Shown here: positions 1 to 8,141 of the stretch, one piece after another | Layout: every line of letters starts with the position of its first letter | Numbering within the stretch: the first letter of the stretch is position 1 | NCBI RefSeq assembly: GCF_016741875.1 | Contig: NZ_JAERRF010000010.1 | Span: forward strand, 124,001 to 188,000 | Direction of reading: 5' to 3' | DNA from: Streptomyces coffeae | GTDB lineage: Bacteria; Actinomycetota; Actinomycetes; Streptomycetales; Streptomycetaceae | Length of the DNA stretch: 64,000 bases | The notes under the pieces: generated by a model | The model's input: the letters and a program-made list of their open reading frames with translations, nothing else | Told to the model about the DNA's origin: nothing | Database searches by the model: none | Program-made: the position numbers and the translations under genes

Positions 1-1352
1 GGCCGCGGCCGGGCGAAGACCGTGCCGCCGTGCGCGAGGGCGATCTCGCGCACAATGGCCAGACCGAGCCCGGAGCCGGGCAGACTGCGGGCGCCCGGCG
101 CCCGGTAGAAGCGGTCGAAGACCCGCTCGCGGTCTTCCTCGTCGATTCCGGGGCCGCGGTCGCGGACCTCCACCCGGCAGCCGGTGACCACCACCTCGAC
201 CGGTTCGGTGCCCTCCTGGTCGAACTTGGCGGCGTTCTCCACCAGGTTGGAGATCGCCCGTTGCAGGGCGGCCGGGCCGCCCTCGACCCGGGTATCGCCT
301 TGTGCCCGTACGGTGATCTCGCGGCCGGTCCGGCGGCGGGCGAGGGTCGCGGCAGTGGTGGCCACCGCTTCCAGCGACACCGGGGTACGCGGTTCGTCGT
401 CCTTCTGACCGGCCGCCAGCTCCACCAGTTCATTGACCAGATCGGTCAGTTCCCGGGTCTCCCCCGCCAGATCGGCGAGCAGGTCCTCGCGCGCGGACGG
501 CGGCAGTTCCTCGAAGCGGCGCAGCAGCGAGACATTGGTGCGCAGCGAGGTGAGCGGGGTGCGCAGTTCGTGCCCGGCGTCCTGGACCAGCCGCCGCTGG
601 TCGTCCTTGGAGCGGGCGAGCTGTCCCAGCATGCCGTCGAACGACCGGCCCAGACGGCCCACTTCGTCCTGTCCGGTGACCGGTACCGCCACCTCCATCC
701 GGCCCGTCGCCGCCACGCTCTCGGCGACCCGGGTCAGCCGCACCAGCCGCCGGGTGATCCGTCCCGCCAGCCACCATCCGGCGAGCCCGGCGGCGGCGAT
801 GACGGCGGCGATGAACAGCGCGGTGCGCTTCTGGAGTTCGTTGAGCAGGTCCTCGGTGTCACTGAGCTGCTGGGCCACCTGGATCGCCCCGGTGCCGTCG
901 CCGACGGCCACGGTGGCCATCCGGTACGGCTCGTCGCCGATGCCGACGTTGCGCCGCACCACGGCCCCGGCCGTCCCGGAGGCGGCGGTGGCCCGGTCCT
1001 CGGGGCCGACCGGCAGCGGGGGTTTGCCCGCGTCGTAGACGGTGCCCCGGCCGTTGATCACCTGGACGTCCATCCGGCTGATCCGGCGCAGTTCGCCCCG
1101 GAGGTCGTAGGGGACCGGCACCTCGGAGGGGTACTCGCTGAGCACCACCTTCTGCCCCTGGACCTCGGTCCGCAGATCGCGCACGACGTCGTCGAAGGCC
1201 GACTGCTGGTCCACCCGCACCAGACCGGCCGCGGCGTCGTAGCTGAGGCCGCCGACCAGCAGGGTGACCACGGAGGCGACGGCCGCGAAGGACAGCGCGA
1301 AGGTGGTCCGCAGACTGGGTCGCGGACCGCGGAACCGGCGGGGACGGCGCAC
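1..1352 (-). CDS. Sensor histidine kinase, C-terminal end cut by window edge
   Basis: Membrane sensor kinase expected to phosphorylate the regulator encoded just upstream. From a GTG at 1352 (4 nt after the regulator stop) about 450 residues are visible: TM1 near 14-36, an extracytoplasmic sensor region to about 170, TM2 near 174-196, a HAMP linker, a HisKA motif DAGHELRTPLTSL with the phospho-accepting His near 261, then HATPase N box (NLVENAAKF near 369), G1 box (GPGID near 400) and G2 box (GSGLGLAIV near 425). The frame is still open at base 1, so the last residues are missing. The arrangement is that of MprB/PrrB-type kinases. The ligand cannot be inferred. Confidence 0.9.
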   Translation of the reverse strand, partial: MRRPRRFRGPRPSLRTTFALSFAAVASVVTLLVGGLSYDAAAGLVRVDQQSAFDDVVRDLRTEVQGQKVVLSEYPSEVPVPYDLRGELRRISRMDVQVINGRGTVYDAGKPPLPVGPEDRATAASGTAGAVVRRNVGIGDEPYRMATVAVGDGTGAIQVAQQLSDTEDLLNELQKRTALFIAAVIAAAGLAGWWLAGRITRRLVRLTRVAESVAATGRMEVAVPVTGQDEVGRLGRSFDGMLGQLARSKDDQRRLVQDAGHELRTPLTSLRTNVSLLRRFEELPPSAREDLLADLAGETRELTDLVNELVELAAGQKDDEPRTPVSLEAVATTAATLARRRTGREITVRAQGDTRVEGGPAALQRAISNLVENAAKFDQEGTEPVEVVVTGCRVEVRDRGPGIDEEDRERVFDRFYRAPGARSLPGSGLGLAIVREIALAHGGTVFARPR

Positions 1353-1356
1353 GCTC

Positions 1357-2055
1357 TCAGTCCTCCCGCAGGGTGTAGCCGACGCCGCGCACGGTGTGGA
1401 TGAGGGGCTCGGTGCCGTCCTGGTCGACCTTCCGGCGCAGATAGCCGATGTAGACGGCGAGGTTCTTCGATCCGGGGCCGAAGTCATAGCCCCAGATGCG
1501 GGCGTAGATGGTGGCGTGGTCCAGGACGATACCCGCGTTGCGCCCCAGCAGTTCCAGCAGGTCGAACTCGGTGCGGGTCAGCTCCAGTTCCGTACCGCCG
1601 CGCCAGACCCGCCGCGCCCAGGGGTCAAGTCGCAGGTCCGCGACCTCGACCACGCCATCGACGGCCGGTTCACCGGGCTCCACGGGGGCGGGGGCCGCAC
1701 GGCGCAGCAGGGCCCGCAGCCGGGCGAAGACCTCCTCGACCTCGAAGGGCTTGGCCACATAGTCGTCCGCGCCCGCGTCCAGGCCCTCGATCCGATCGGC
1801 GGTCTCGACCCTCGCGGTGAGCATCAGGATGGGTGTACGGTCCCCCTCGGCACGCAGCACCCGGCACACCTGGAGTCCGTCCACCCCCGGCATCATCACA
1901 TCGAGCACGATCACGTCCGGATGCTCGCGATGCGCGGCGGCCAGCGCCTCGATGCCGTCGGAGACCGCGGTGACCCGGTATCCCTCCAGGGTCAGGGCGC
2001 GCTCCAGGGCATGGCGGATGGCTCGGTCGTCCTCGGCGAGCAGCACGGTGTTCAT
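1357..2055 (-). CDS. OmpR-family response regulator (MprA/PrrA-like)
   Basis: DNA-binding response regulator of 232 residues, partner of the downstream kinase. The receiver domain has acidic residues E8-D10, phospho-acceptor D52 in VIVLDVMMP, T80 and K102. The C-terminal winged helix carries the usual FDLLELLGRNAG and YIGYLRRKVD segments. An upstream in-frame extension to 2214 exists, but the ATG at 2055 begins directly with the conserved first beta strand (MNTVLLAEDD), so it is preferred. The gene is divergent from the glycosyltransferase at 2235 and is translationally close to the kinase (4 nt). Target genes are unknown. Confidence 0.93.
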   Translation of the reverse strand: MNTVLLAEDDRAIRHALERALTLEGYRVTAVSDGIEALAAAHREHPDVIVLDVMMPGVDGLQVCRVLRAEGDRTPILMLTARVETADRIEGLDAGADDYVAKPFEVEEVFARLRALLRRAAPAPVEPGEPAVDGVVEVADLRLDPWARRVWRGGTELELTRTEFDLLELLGRNAGIVLDHATIYARIWGYDFGPGSKNLAVYIGYLRRKVDQDGTEPLIHTVRGVGYTLRED

Positions 2056-2234
2056 CACTCCCCGAGTCTGCCAAGATCCATCGGGCGCCGGATCCGCCCA
2101 CCCCTCCCGGGCTGCACTTCTTACCCGGCTCTCACCTTGTTCTCGCGACCGGCTTACCGAACCCGGAGAGGGTGTCGGATACGTTCCGGGGGAAACCCGC
2201 CCCGGCGATGCCACCGGCCGGAGAAAATCACCGT

Positions 2235-3488
2235 ATGAAGATCGTATTCCTGCTGCACAACGCCTACGGGATCGGCGGAACGATCCGGACCACGCTGAAT
2301 CTCGCCGCGGCGCTGGCCGATCACCACGAGGTGGAGATCGCCTCGATGCAGCGGCACCGCGAGACGCCGCGTTTCACCGTGGACCCCCGGGTACGGCTGA
2401 TCCCGCTGGTGGACACGCGCTCGGACGGTGCCGACGCACGGGATCCCCGATTCGGCGAGCCGGCCCGGGACTTCCCGGTCCACGAGAAGCGCTACGAGCA
2501 GTACAGCAGGCTGATCGACGAGCGGGCGGCCGAGTATCTGCGCGGCTGCGGCGCCGATGTGATCGTGGGCACCCGGCCGGGCGTCAATGTCTATCTCGCC
2601 CGCTTCGGCCCGCGCGGCGCGCTGCGCATCGCCCAGGAGCATCTGCGGTTCGAGGCGCACAGCAAGCGGCTGCGGGCGGAGCTCGCACCGCACTACCGCA
2701 CGCTCGACGCCGTGGTCACCACGACCGAGGCCGACTCCGCGGTCTACCGGAAGCGGATGCCGCTGCCGGGAGTTCAGATCCTGGCGATACCCAACAGCGT
2801 CCCGGAACCGGACCTCCCGCCCTCCGAGGGCACCGAGCCGGTGATCGCGGCGGCCGGGCGACTGGTCCGCGGCAAACGCTTCGACCTGCTGATCGACGCC
2901 TTCGCCGAGGTGGTGGACAAGCATCCCGAATGGCGGCTGCGGATCTACGGCGGCGGTGCGGAGAAGGACCGGCTGCGCGAGCGCATCAGCGGGCAGGGGC
3001 TGACGGGCAGCGCCGAGCTGATGGGGCCGCGCTTCCCGATCGAGGCGGAGTTCGCCAGGGCGTCGCTGGTCGCGGTGGCCTCGGACGCCGAGTCGTTCGG
3101 CATGACGATCGTGGAGGCGATGCGCTGCGGGGTGCCGGTGGTGAGCACCGACTGCCCGCTCGGGCCCGCCGAGATCATCCAGGACGGAGCCACCGGTCGG
3201 CTGGTGCCGACCGGGGACAAGCACGCGCTCGCCGCTGCCCTGCTGGAGCTGATCGACGACGCCCCGGCCCGGCGGGCCATGGGGGCCGCGGCGCTGGAGT
3301 CCGCGCGGATGTACGACCCGACGCCGATCTCCCGGCGCTACGAGCGGCTCTTCGAGGAGCTGGCCGCCAGCCGCGGCGCACGCCGCCGTGCGCGTGCCCG
3401 GGCCGCGCTGCGGTCCCGCGCCCGCCGGCTGGTGCGCCGCTGCACGGCGCTGTTCCGCCGCCGTCCGGGGACGGCGGCGGGCCGGTGA
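2235..3488 (+). CDS. GT4-family glycosyltransferase
   Basis: Retaining GT-B fold glycosyltransferase of 417 residues, probably cytosolic or peripheral. The N-terminal domain begins MKIVFLLHNAYGIGGTIR, with the G-rich acceptor loop of GT4 enzymes. The C-terminal domain has the AAGRLVRGKRFDLLI strand-helix and the nucleotide-sugar motif ESFGMTIVEAMRCGVPVVS (E-x7-E). The tail from about residue 375 is strongly Arg-rich (RARARAALRSRARRLVRR), which could bind anionic phospholipid or polyphosphate; that is inference. The ATG at 2235 is chosen over the frame opening at 2172 because it starts at the conserved beta strand. Substrates are unknown, and no cell-wall or antibiotic cluster lies beside it. 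Confidence 0.88.
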   Translation: MKIVFLLHNAYGIGGTIRTTLNLAAALADHHEVEIASMQRHRETPRFTVDPRVRLIPLVDTRSDGADARDPRFGEPARDFPVHEKRYEQYSRLIDERAAEYLRGCGADVIVGTRPGVNVYLARFGPRGALRIAQEHLRFEAHSKRLRAELAPHYRTLDAVVTTTEADSAVYRKRMPLPGVQILAIPNSVPEPDLPPSEGTEPVIAAAGRLVRGKRFDLLIDAFAEVVDKHPEWRLRIYGGGAEKDRLRERISGQGLTGSAELMGPRFPIEAEFARASLVAVASDAESFGMTIVEAMRCGVPVVSTDCPLGPAEIIQDGATGRLVPTGDKHALAAALLELIDDAPARRAMGAAALESARMYDPTPISRRYERLFEELAASRGARRRARARAALRSRARRLVRRCTALFRRRPGTAAGR

Positions 3489-3515
3489 GGGGCACGTCGC
3501 CGCGCCGACGACCGG

Positions 3516-5078
3516 CTACCAGGTCGTCGGCGCGTAGTCCTTGAGGAAGCAGCCGAAGAGGTCCTCGCCCTGCTCACCCCGGACGATCGGGTCGTAGACC
3601 CGAGCCGCGCCGTCGACGAGGTCGAGCGGGGCGTGGAAGCCCTCGGCGGCCAGCCGCATCTTGTCCGGGTGCGGCCGCTCATCGGTGATCCAGCCGGTGT
3701 CGACGCTGGTCATCAGGATGGCGTCGGACTCGAACATCTCGCGCGCACTGGTGCGGGTGAGCATGTTGAGCGCGGCCTTGGCCATATTGGTGTGCGGATG
3801 CCCGGCGCCCTTGTAGCCGCGGCCGAACTTGCCCTCCATCGCGGACACGTTCACCACGTACGTGCGCCGGGCGGGCGAGGCGGCCATCGCCGGGCGCAGT
3901 CGGCTCACCAGGATGAAGGGCGCCGTCTCGTTGCAGAGCTGTACTTCGAGCATCTCGACGGGGTCGACCTCGTGGACCCGCTGGATCCAGGTGTTGGTCG
4001 CGTCCAGGTCCGGTATGAGCCCGCCCGCGTCGATCGCGGTGCCGGCCTCGATCCGGGCGGGTGAGGCGGAGCCGCTGGTGAGGGCGAGAGCGGTGAGGTC
4101 CTGCGGGGACAGCGCCCCGTCCCGCGGCCGGCGCGGTCCCGGCAGCGCCGTCTGGGACCCGCTGCCGAACGCGCCGAGGACCGTGGCCTCGGGCAGCTCC
4201 CCGGCGGGCAGCGGCGCCGACTCGCCCGCTATCAGCTCCGCGTAGGCCTGGGGCGTGCGGCGGACGGTCTGCGCGGCGTTGTTGATCAGGATGTCGAGCG
4301 GACCGGCGGCGCTCACCGTGTCGGCCAGCCCGATGACCTGGGCGGGGTCCCGTAGATCAATGCCGACGATCTTCAGCCGGTGCAGCCACTCACCGCTGTC
4401 GGGCATCGCCTTGAAGCGGCGGATGGCGTCGTTGGGGAAGCGGGTGGTGATGGTGGTGTGCGCGCCATCGCGCAGCAGCCGCAGCGCGATATACATCCCG
4501 ATCTTCGCGCGGCCGCCGGTGAGCAGCGCACGCCGTCCGGTGAGATCGGTACGGGCGTCCCGGCGGGCCCGGTTCTCGGCGGCGCACTCGCGGCAGAGCT
4601 GGTGGTAGAACGCGTCGACCTCGACATAGCGGGTCTTGCACACGTAGCAGGAGCGGGCGCGCTCCAGGATGCCCGCGATCTCCGTGGTCACCGAGCTGGT
4701 GAGGGCCCGGCCGAGTGTCTCGTCGTCGATCCGGTCGGCGGCCCCGGTGGCGGTGGCCTCGGTCACGGCCTTGTCATTGGCCGTCTTCGCGGCCCGCCGC
4801 TCCTGGCGGCGGCGCTGCTTCACGGTGCGATAGATCCCGGCGGTGGCGCGTCGCACGGCGATGGCGTCGGGGTGGTCGAGCGGCAGCCGGTCGAGCTCCG
4901 CGAGCACGCTCAGGCAGATCGCCATCCGCTCGGGATCGATCCCGGGCACCTCGGCGGCGGCCTCGGCCGCCGGTCCCGTCTCGCTCGCCTCCGCTGTCAT
5001 GGGATCGACGCCCGTTGCGCCCGTTGTCATGGGATCGACACCCGTCGTCCCGGCCCGGCCGTCGTCAGTCACCGTCAT
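3516..5078 (-). CDS. SDR oxidoreductase with N-terminal zinc-ribbon-like module
   Basis: A 520-residue short-chain dehydrogenase-like protein, about twice the usual SDR size. Residues 1-150 are polar and partly repetitive (VDPMTTGATGVDPMTAEAS, from an imperfect tandem DNA repeat). A CYVC...CREC pair near 164-186 looks like a zinc ribbon. The Rossmann part follows with ALLTGGRAKIGMYIALRLL, ILINNAAQT and an approximately 100-residue insertion. At the active site Ser is present in VVNVSAMEG, but the expected YxxxK is TNMAK, so the catalytic Tyr is missing. The start at 5078 is preferred over 5156 because the upstream residues look non-coding. The gene is divergent from the ligase at 5495. The fold assignment is firm; catalytic activity is doubtful. 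Confidence 0.85.
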   Translation of the reverse strand: MTVTDDGRAGTTGVDPMTTGATGVDPMTAEASETGPAAEAAAEVPGIDPERMAICLSVLAELDRLPLDHPDAIAVRRATAGIYRTVKQRRRQERRAAKTANDKAVTEATATGAADRIDDETLGRALTSSVTTEIAGILERARSCYVCKTRYVEVDAFYHQLCRECAAENRARRDARTDLTGRRALLTGGRAKIGMYIALRLLRDGAHTTITTRFPNDAIRRFKAMPDSGEWLHRLKIVGIDLRDPAQVIGLADTVSAAGPLDILINNAAQTVRRTPQAYAELIAGESAPLPAGELPEATVLGAFGSGSQTALPGPRRPRDGALSPQDLTALALTSGSASPARIEAGTAIDAGGLIPDLDATNTWIQRVHEVDPVEMLEVQLCNETAPFILVSRLRPAMAASPARRTYVVNVSAMEGKFGRGYKGAGHPHTNMAKAALNMLTRTSAREMFESDAILMTSVDTGWITDERPHPDKMRLAAEGFHAPLDLVDGAARVYDPIVRGEQGEDLFGCFLKDYAPTTW

Positions 5079-5494
5079 CGCCGCTGCCGCTTTCTGGTAT
5101 CGCCGTTTTCCCTGGGTAACGGCGGAACTGTACGAAAGCGGGGCCGGATGCGCCAATCCCGGGCCGAGCGGGGGCGGTCACCGCGGCGGATTCCCCACGC
5201 CGCGGAGGCGCGGTGGGAACGCACCGCATCACGGCACGGAGCGGCGGGGCAGCCGCGCGGTGCCACGTCGGACGTGGGCGCGTCCGCCGTGGCACCGCGC
5301 CATGAAGGCCGGGGCGGATCGCGCCCCGACAGCGACCGCACGGGCCGCGCCGAGCGCCGCCGTCGCGGCGGAGGCGACTCGTCGCCATACGTGACTGACC
5401 GTCACCCTCCCTCTCTGATCGGGACGTTCCGTCACCGCACCACCGGTTCGAGGCAATACTCTCGGGGCATAGGCGGCGACAGAGGAGGAAGTGC
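5079..5494. other. 416-nt divergent intergenic region with hairpin and GTGAC palindrome
   Basis: Separates the zinc-ribbon SDR (leftward) from the glutamine-synthetase-like gene (rightward), so it should hold both promoters. I see no convincing ORF. It contains the long inverted repeat annotated separately at 5255-5300 and GTGACtgaccGTCAC at 5391-5405, a possible operator about 90 nt before the start at 5495. Confidence 0.6.
5255..5300. repeat. 12-bp perfect inverted repeat with nested stem
   Basis: GCGCGGTGCCAC (5255-5266) is exactly complementary to 5289-5300. The 22-nt interval contains GGACG (5270-5274) pairing with CGTCC (5281-5285). A single hairpin of about 17 paired bases can form between two divergent genes. 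It could terminate upstream-directed transcription, act as an operator, or be a mobile-element relic. Confidence 0.7.
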
Positions 5495-6853
5495 ATGGTG
5501 ACGGGCGACAGCGAGCGGGCGTATGCGCGGGCTCGGCAGGAGGCCGAGCGGCTGGCCGCGGACGGAGTCGGCGGAATCGCGCTGACCTGGGTGGACAATG
5601 CGGGCCTCACCCGGGTGAAGACCGTGCCCACCGCACGGCTTCCGCACGCCGCGCGCCGTGGCGTCGGGATGTCCCCGGTCTTCGACGTCTATCTGGTGGA
5701 CGACTCCATGACCACGAGCCCCCATATCGGCGGCCCCGACGGCGATCTGCGGCTCTTCCCCGACCTCGACCGGCTCACCCCGCTGGCAGCCCAGCCCGGC
5801 TGGGCCTGGGCGCCGGCCGACCGGTACGACCAGGCGGGAGCGGTGCACCCCACCTGCCAGCGGCTGTTCGCCCGGCGGATGACGGAGCGGGCCCGGGAGC
5901 GGGGGCTCACCCTGCGCATGGGGTTCGAGACGGAGTGGGTCGTCACCTCGGACGAGCCGTCGGACGAGAAGCCGCTCTACCCCACCACGGGCCCCGCGTA
6001 CGGGATGGCCCGGGTGGTCGACCTCTCCGGATATCTCGCCGATCTGCTCGGCGCCCTGCACGCCCAGCAGGTCGAGGTGCTCCAGCTCCACCCGGAGTAC
6101 TCCCCGGGGCAGTTCGAGGTGTCCGTGGCCCCCGCGGACCCGGTCGGCGCCGCCGACCTGGCCGTCCTGGTACGGGAGACGATCCGGGCGGTGTCGGGGC
6201 GGGCCGGGCTGCACCCGCTGTTCGGTCCGGTGGTCGAGGCGGGCGGGGTGGGCAACGGCGGCCATCTCCATCTGAGCCTGTGGCAGGACGACAGCAATCT
6301 GTGCCGGGACGGCGACGGCCCCCACGGGATGACGGCCACGAGCGAGGCGTTCCTCGCCGGGGTGCTGCGGGCCCTGCCCGCCCTGCTCGCGGTCGGCGCC
6401 CCCTCCCCCGCGAGCTATCTGCGGCTCGAGCCCTCCCGCTGGGCCGGGGCGTACCAGTGCTGGGGGCTGGAGAACCGGGAGGCCGCACTGCGCTTCATCA
6501 CCGGCGCGCCGGACGACCCGGGCGCGGCCAACGCCGAGGTCAAATGCTTTGACCCGGCGGCCAATCCGTATCTGGTGACGGGCTCGGTCATCGCCGCCGG
6601 GCTGGCCGGTCTCGACGCCGGTCTGACGCTGCCCGCGCCGGTGTCCGGTGACCCGGTGGTCCAGGGGCGGGAGCGGCGGCTGCCCACCTCGCTGCCGGAG
6701 GCGCTGGAGCGGTTCGAGGACTCCGCGGTGCTCCGGGAGGCGATGGGCGATCCGCTCTTCGAGTCCATCGCGGCGGTACGCCGGGCGGAGTCCGAGCTGT
6801 TCGCGAAGGCGAGCCCCCAGGAGATCGCGACCGCGACCCGCGGGCGGTACTGA
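5495..6853 (+). CDS. Glutamine synthetase-like gamma-glutamyl ligase (GlnA/FluG C-domain type)
   Basis: A 452-residue class-I glutamine-synthetase fold enzyme of the kind that ligates glutamate to amines other than ammonia. Visible landmarks are the N-terminal beta-grasp domain, GFETEWV (metal-binding Glu region near 143-149), NGGHLHLSLW (near 249-258) replacing the canonical NGSGMHxH loop, and ENREAALRF (catalytic Arg region). Streptomyces use GlnA2, GlnA3 and GlnA4 relatives for polyamine or ethanolamine glutamylation; which applies here cannot be read from sequence. The start at 5495 has an AGGAGGAAG Shine-Dalgarno 7 nt upstream. The stop is 3 nt before the amidohydrolase, recalling fungal FluG, where both domains are fused. 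Confidence 0.88.
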   Translation: MVTGDSERAYARARQEAERLAADGVGGIALTWVDNAGLTRVKTVPTARLPHAARRGVGMSPVFDVYLVDDSMTTSPHIGGPDGDLRLFPDLDRLTPLAAQPGWAWAPADRYDQAGAVHPTCQRLFARRMTERARERGLTLRMGFETEWVVTSDEPSDEKPLYPTTGPAYGMARVVDLSGYLADLLGALHAQQVEVLQLHPEYSPGQFEVSVAPADPVGAADLAVLVRETIRAVSGRAGLHPLFGPVVEAGGVGNGGHLHLSLWQDDSNLCRDGDGPHGMTATSEAFLAGVLRALPALLAVGAPSPASYLRLEPSRWAGAYQCWGLENREAALRFITGAPDDPGAANAEVKCFDPAANPYLVTGSVIAAGLAGLDAGLTLPAPVSGDPVVQGRERRLPTSLPEALERFEDSAVLREAMGDPLFESIAAVRRAESELFAKASPQEIATATRGRY

Positions 6854-6856
6854 ACC

Positions 6857-8026
6857 GTGCCCGCCGCCGAGAGGCCGGACCCGGCCGAACTTCCGCTGCC
6901 GCCCCTGGTGGACCACCACTGCCACGGGGTGGTCCGCTCCGAGCTGGACTCGGCCGCGTTCGAGGCGTTCCTGACCGAGTCCGACGCGCCCGCCGCGCTC
7001 GGCACCACGTTCTTCGACAGCCAGCTGGGCTTCGCGGTGCGCCGCTGGTGTCCGCCGCTGCTCGGCCTGGAACCGCACTGTCCGCCCGCCCACTATCTCG
7101 CCCGGCGGCGCGAGTTGGGGGTGCGGGAGGTGACCCGGCGGCTGCTGACGGCGTCCGGCATCGGTGCGTTCCTGGTGGACACGGGGCTGCCCGGGGATCT
7201 CACCACCCCGCGGGAGCTGGCCACGGCGTCGGGCGGTACGGCCCATGAGATCGTCCGCCTGGAGCACCTGGCGGAGCGGACCGCCGACACCGCGCTGACC
7301 GCGGACGACTTTCTGACCGGTCTTGCGGACGGGGTGCGCGAGGCGGCCCGTACGGCCGCGGGGTTCAAGTCGGTGGCCGCGTACCGCTACGGGCTGGACT
7401 TCGCCCCCGAACCCCCGGCCCCGGCCGCCGTCCACACCGCGGCCGAGCGCTGGCTCGCCCACCGGTCCGACGATCCCGGGGCCGCGGCCCGGGTCACCGA
7501 TCCCGTACTGCTGCGCCATCTGCTGTGGTCGGCCGCGCACACCGGGCTGCCCCTCCAGTTGCACACCGGGTTCGGGGATCCGGATCTGCGGCTGGACCGC
7601 TGCGATCCGCTCGCGCTGACCGACTTCATCCGCGCGGTACGGCCCACCGGCTGCACACTGATCCTGCTGCACGGCTATCCGTACCACCGCGGCGCGGGCT
7701 ATCTGGCCGCCGTCTTCCCCCATGTCTACGCCGATGTGGGGCTGGCCCTGGCGCACACCGGAGCGCGGGCCGGTGCCATTCTGGCCGAGATGCTGGAGCT
7801 CGCGCCCTTCGGCAAGGTGCTGTTCTCCACGGACGCCTACGGTCTGCCCGAGCTGTATGTGGTGGGGGCCCGGCTGTTCCAGGAGGCGCTGGCCGCGCTG
7901 GTGAACGGCTGGGTGGCGGAGGGAGCCTGGTCGCGGCGGGACGCCCACCGGGTGGCGGCGCTGCTCGCCGCGGACAACGCCCGGCGGGTGTACGGGCTGG
8001 GAGTTGCGTCCGGCCGCGACACCTGA
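6857..8026 (+). CDS. Amidohydrolase family protein (FluG N-domain-like)
   Basis: A 389-residue metal-dependent hydrolase with a TIM-barrel amidohydrolase-2 pattern: VDHHCHG near 21-27 (metal-binding HxH), a possible bridging Lys in GFKSVAAYRYG, then LQLHTGFGDPD, LILLHGYPYHRGAGY and the late metal ligand in LFSTDAYGLPE. It begins with GTG 3 nt after the ligase stop and has no strong Shine-Dalgarno, so it is probably translationally coupled. The pair probably works on gamma-glutamyl amides, one enzyme making and the other cleaving or processing them; this is inferred from the fused FluG arrangement. No signal peptide, hence cytosolic. Confidence 0.85.
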   Translation: MPAAERPDPAELPLPPLVDHHCHGVVRSELDSAAFEAFLTESDAPAALGTTFFDSQLGFAVRRWCPPLLGLEPHCPPAHYLARRRELGVREVTRRLLTASGIGAFLVDTGLPGDLTTPRELATASGGTAHEIVRLEHLAERTADTALTADDFLTGLADGVREAARTAAGFKSVAAYRYGLDFAPEPPAPAAVHTAAERWLAHRSDDPGAAARVTDPVLLRHLLWSAAHTGLPLQLHTGFGDPDLRLDRCDPLALTDFIRAVRPTGCTLILLHGYPYHRGAGYLAAVFPHVYADVGLALAHTGARAGAILAEMLELAPFGKVLFSTDAYGLPELYVVGARLFQEALAALVNGWVAEGAWSRRDAHRVAALLAADNARRVYGLGVASGRDT

Positions 8027-8141
8027 TCCCTCCACGCCGGGTGGTGCGGGGGGGGGACCTCTCGCTCCCCCGGGTGGCGCGGGTACCGGGGGCGGGCAGT
8101 ACGGTGCCCCGACGAACCCGTCAGTAACCGGAGGAGATCGC

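Noticed and set aside
1817-3544. Overlapping plus-strand frame of 575 codons across the glycosyltransferase
   Set aside because: Arg/Ala/Gly-rich shadow; the GT4 motifs lie in the other frame.
8048-8056. Run of nine G as a phase-variable tract
   Set aside because: It lies in the intergenic gap before the SDR gene, upstream of the chosen start, so slippage would not alter a reading frame.
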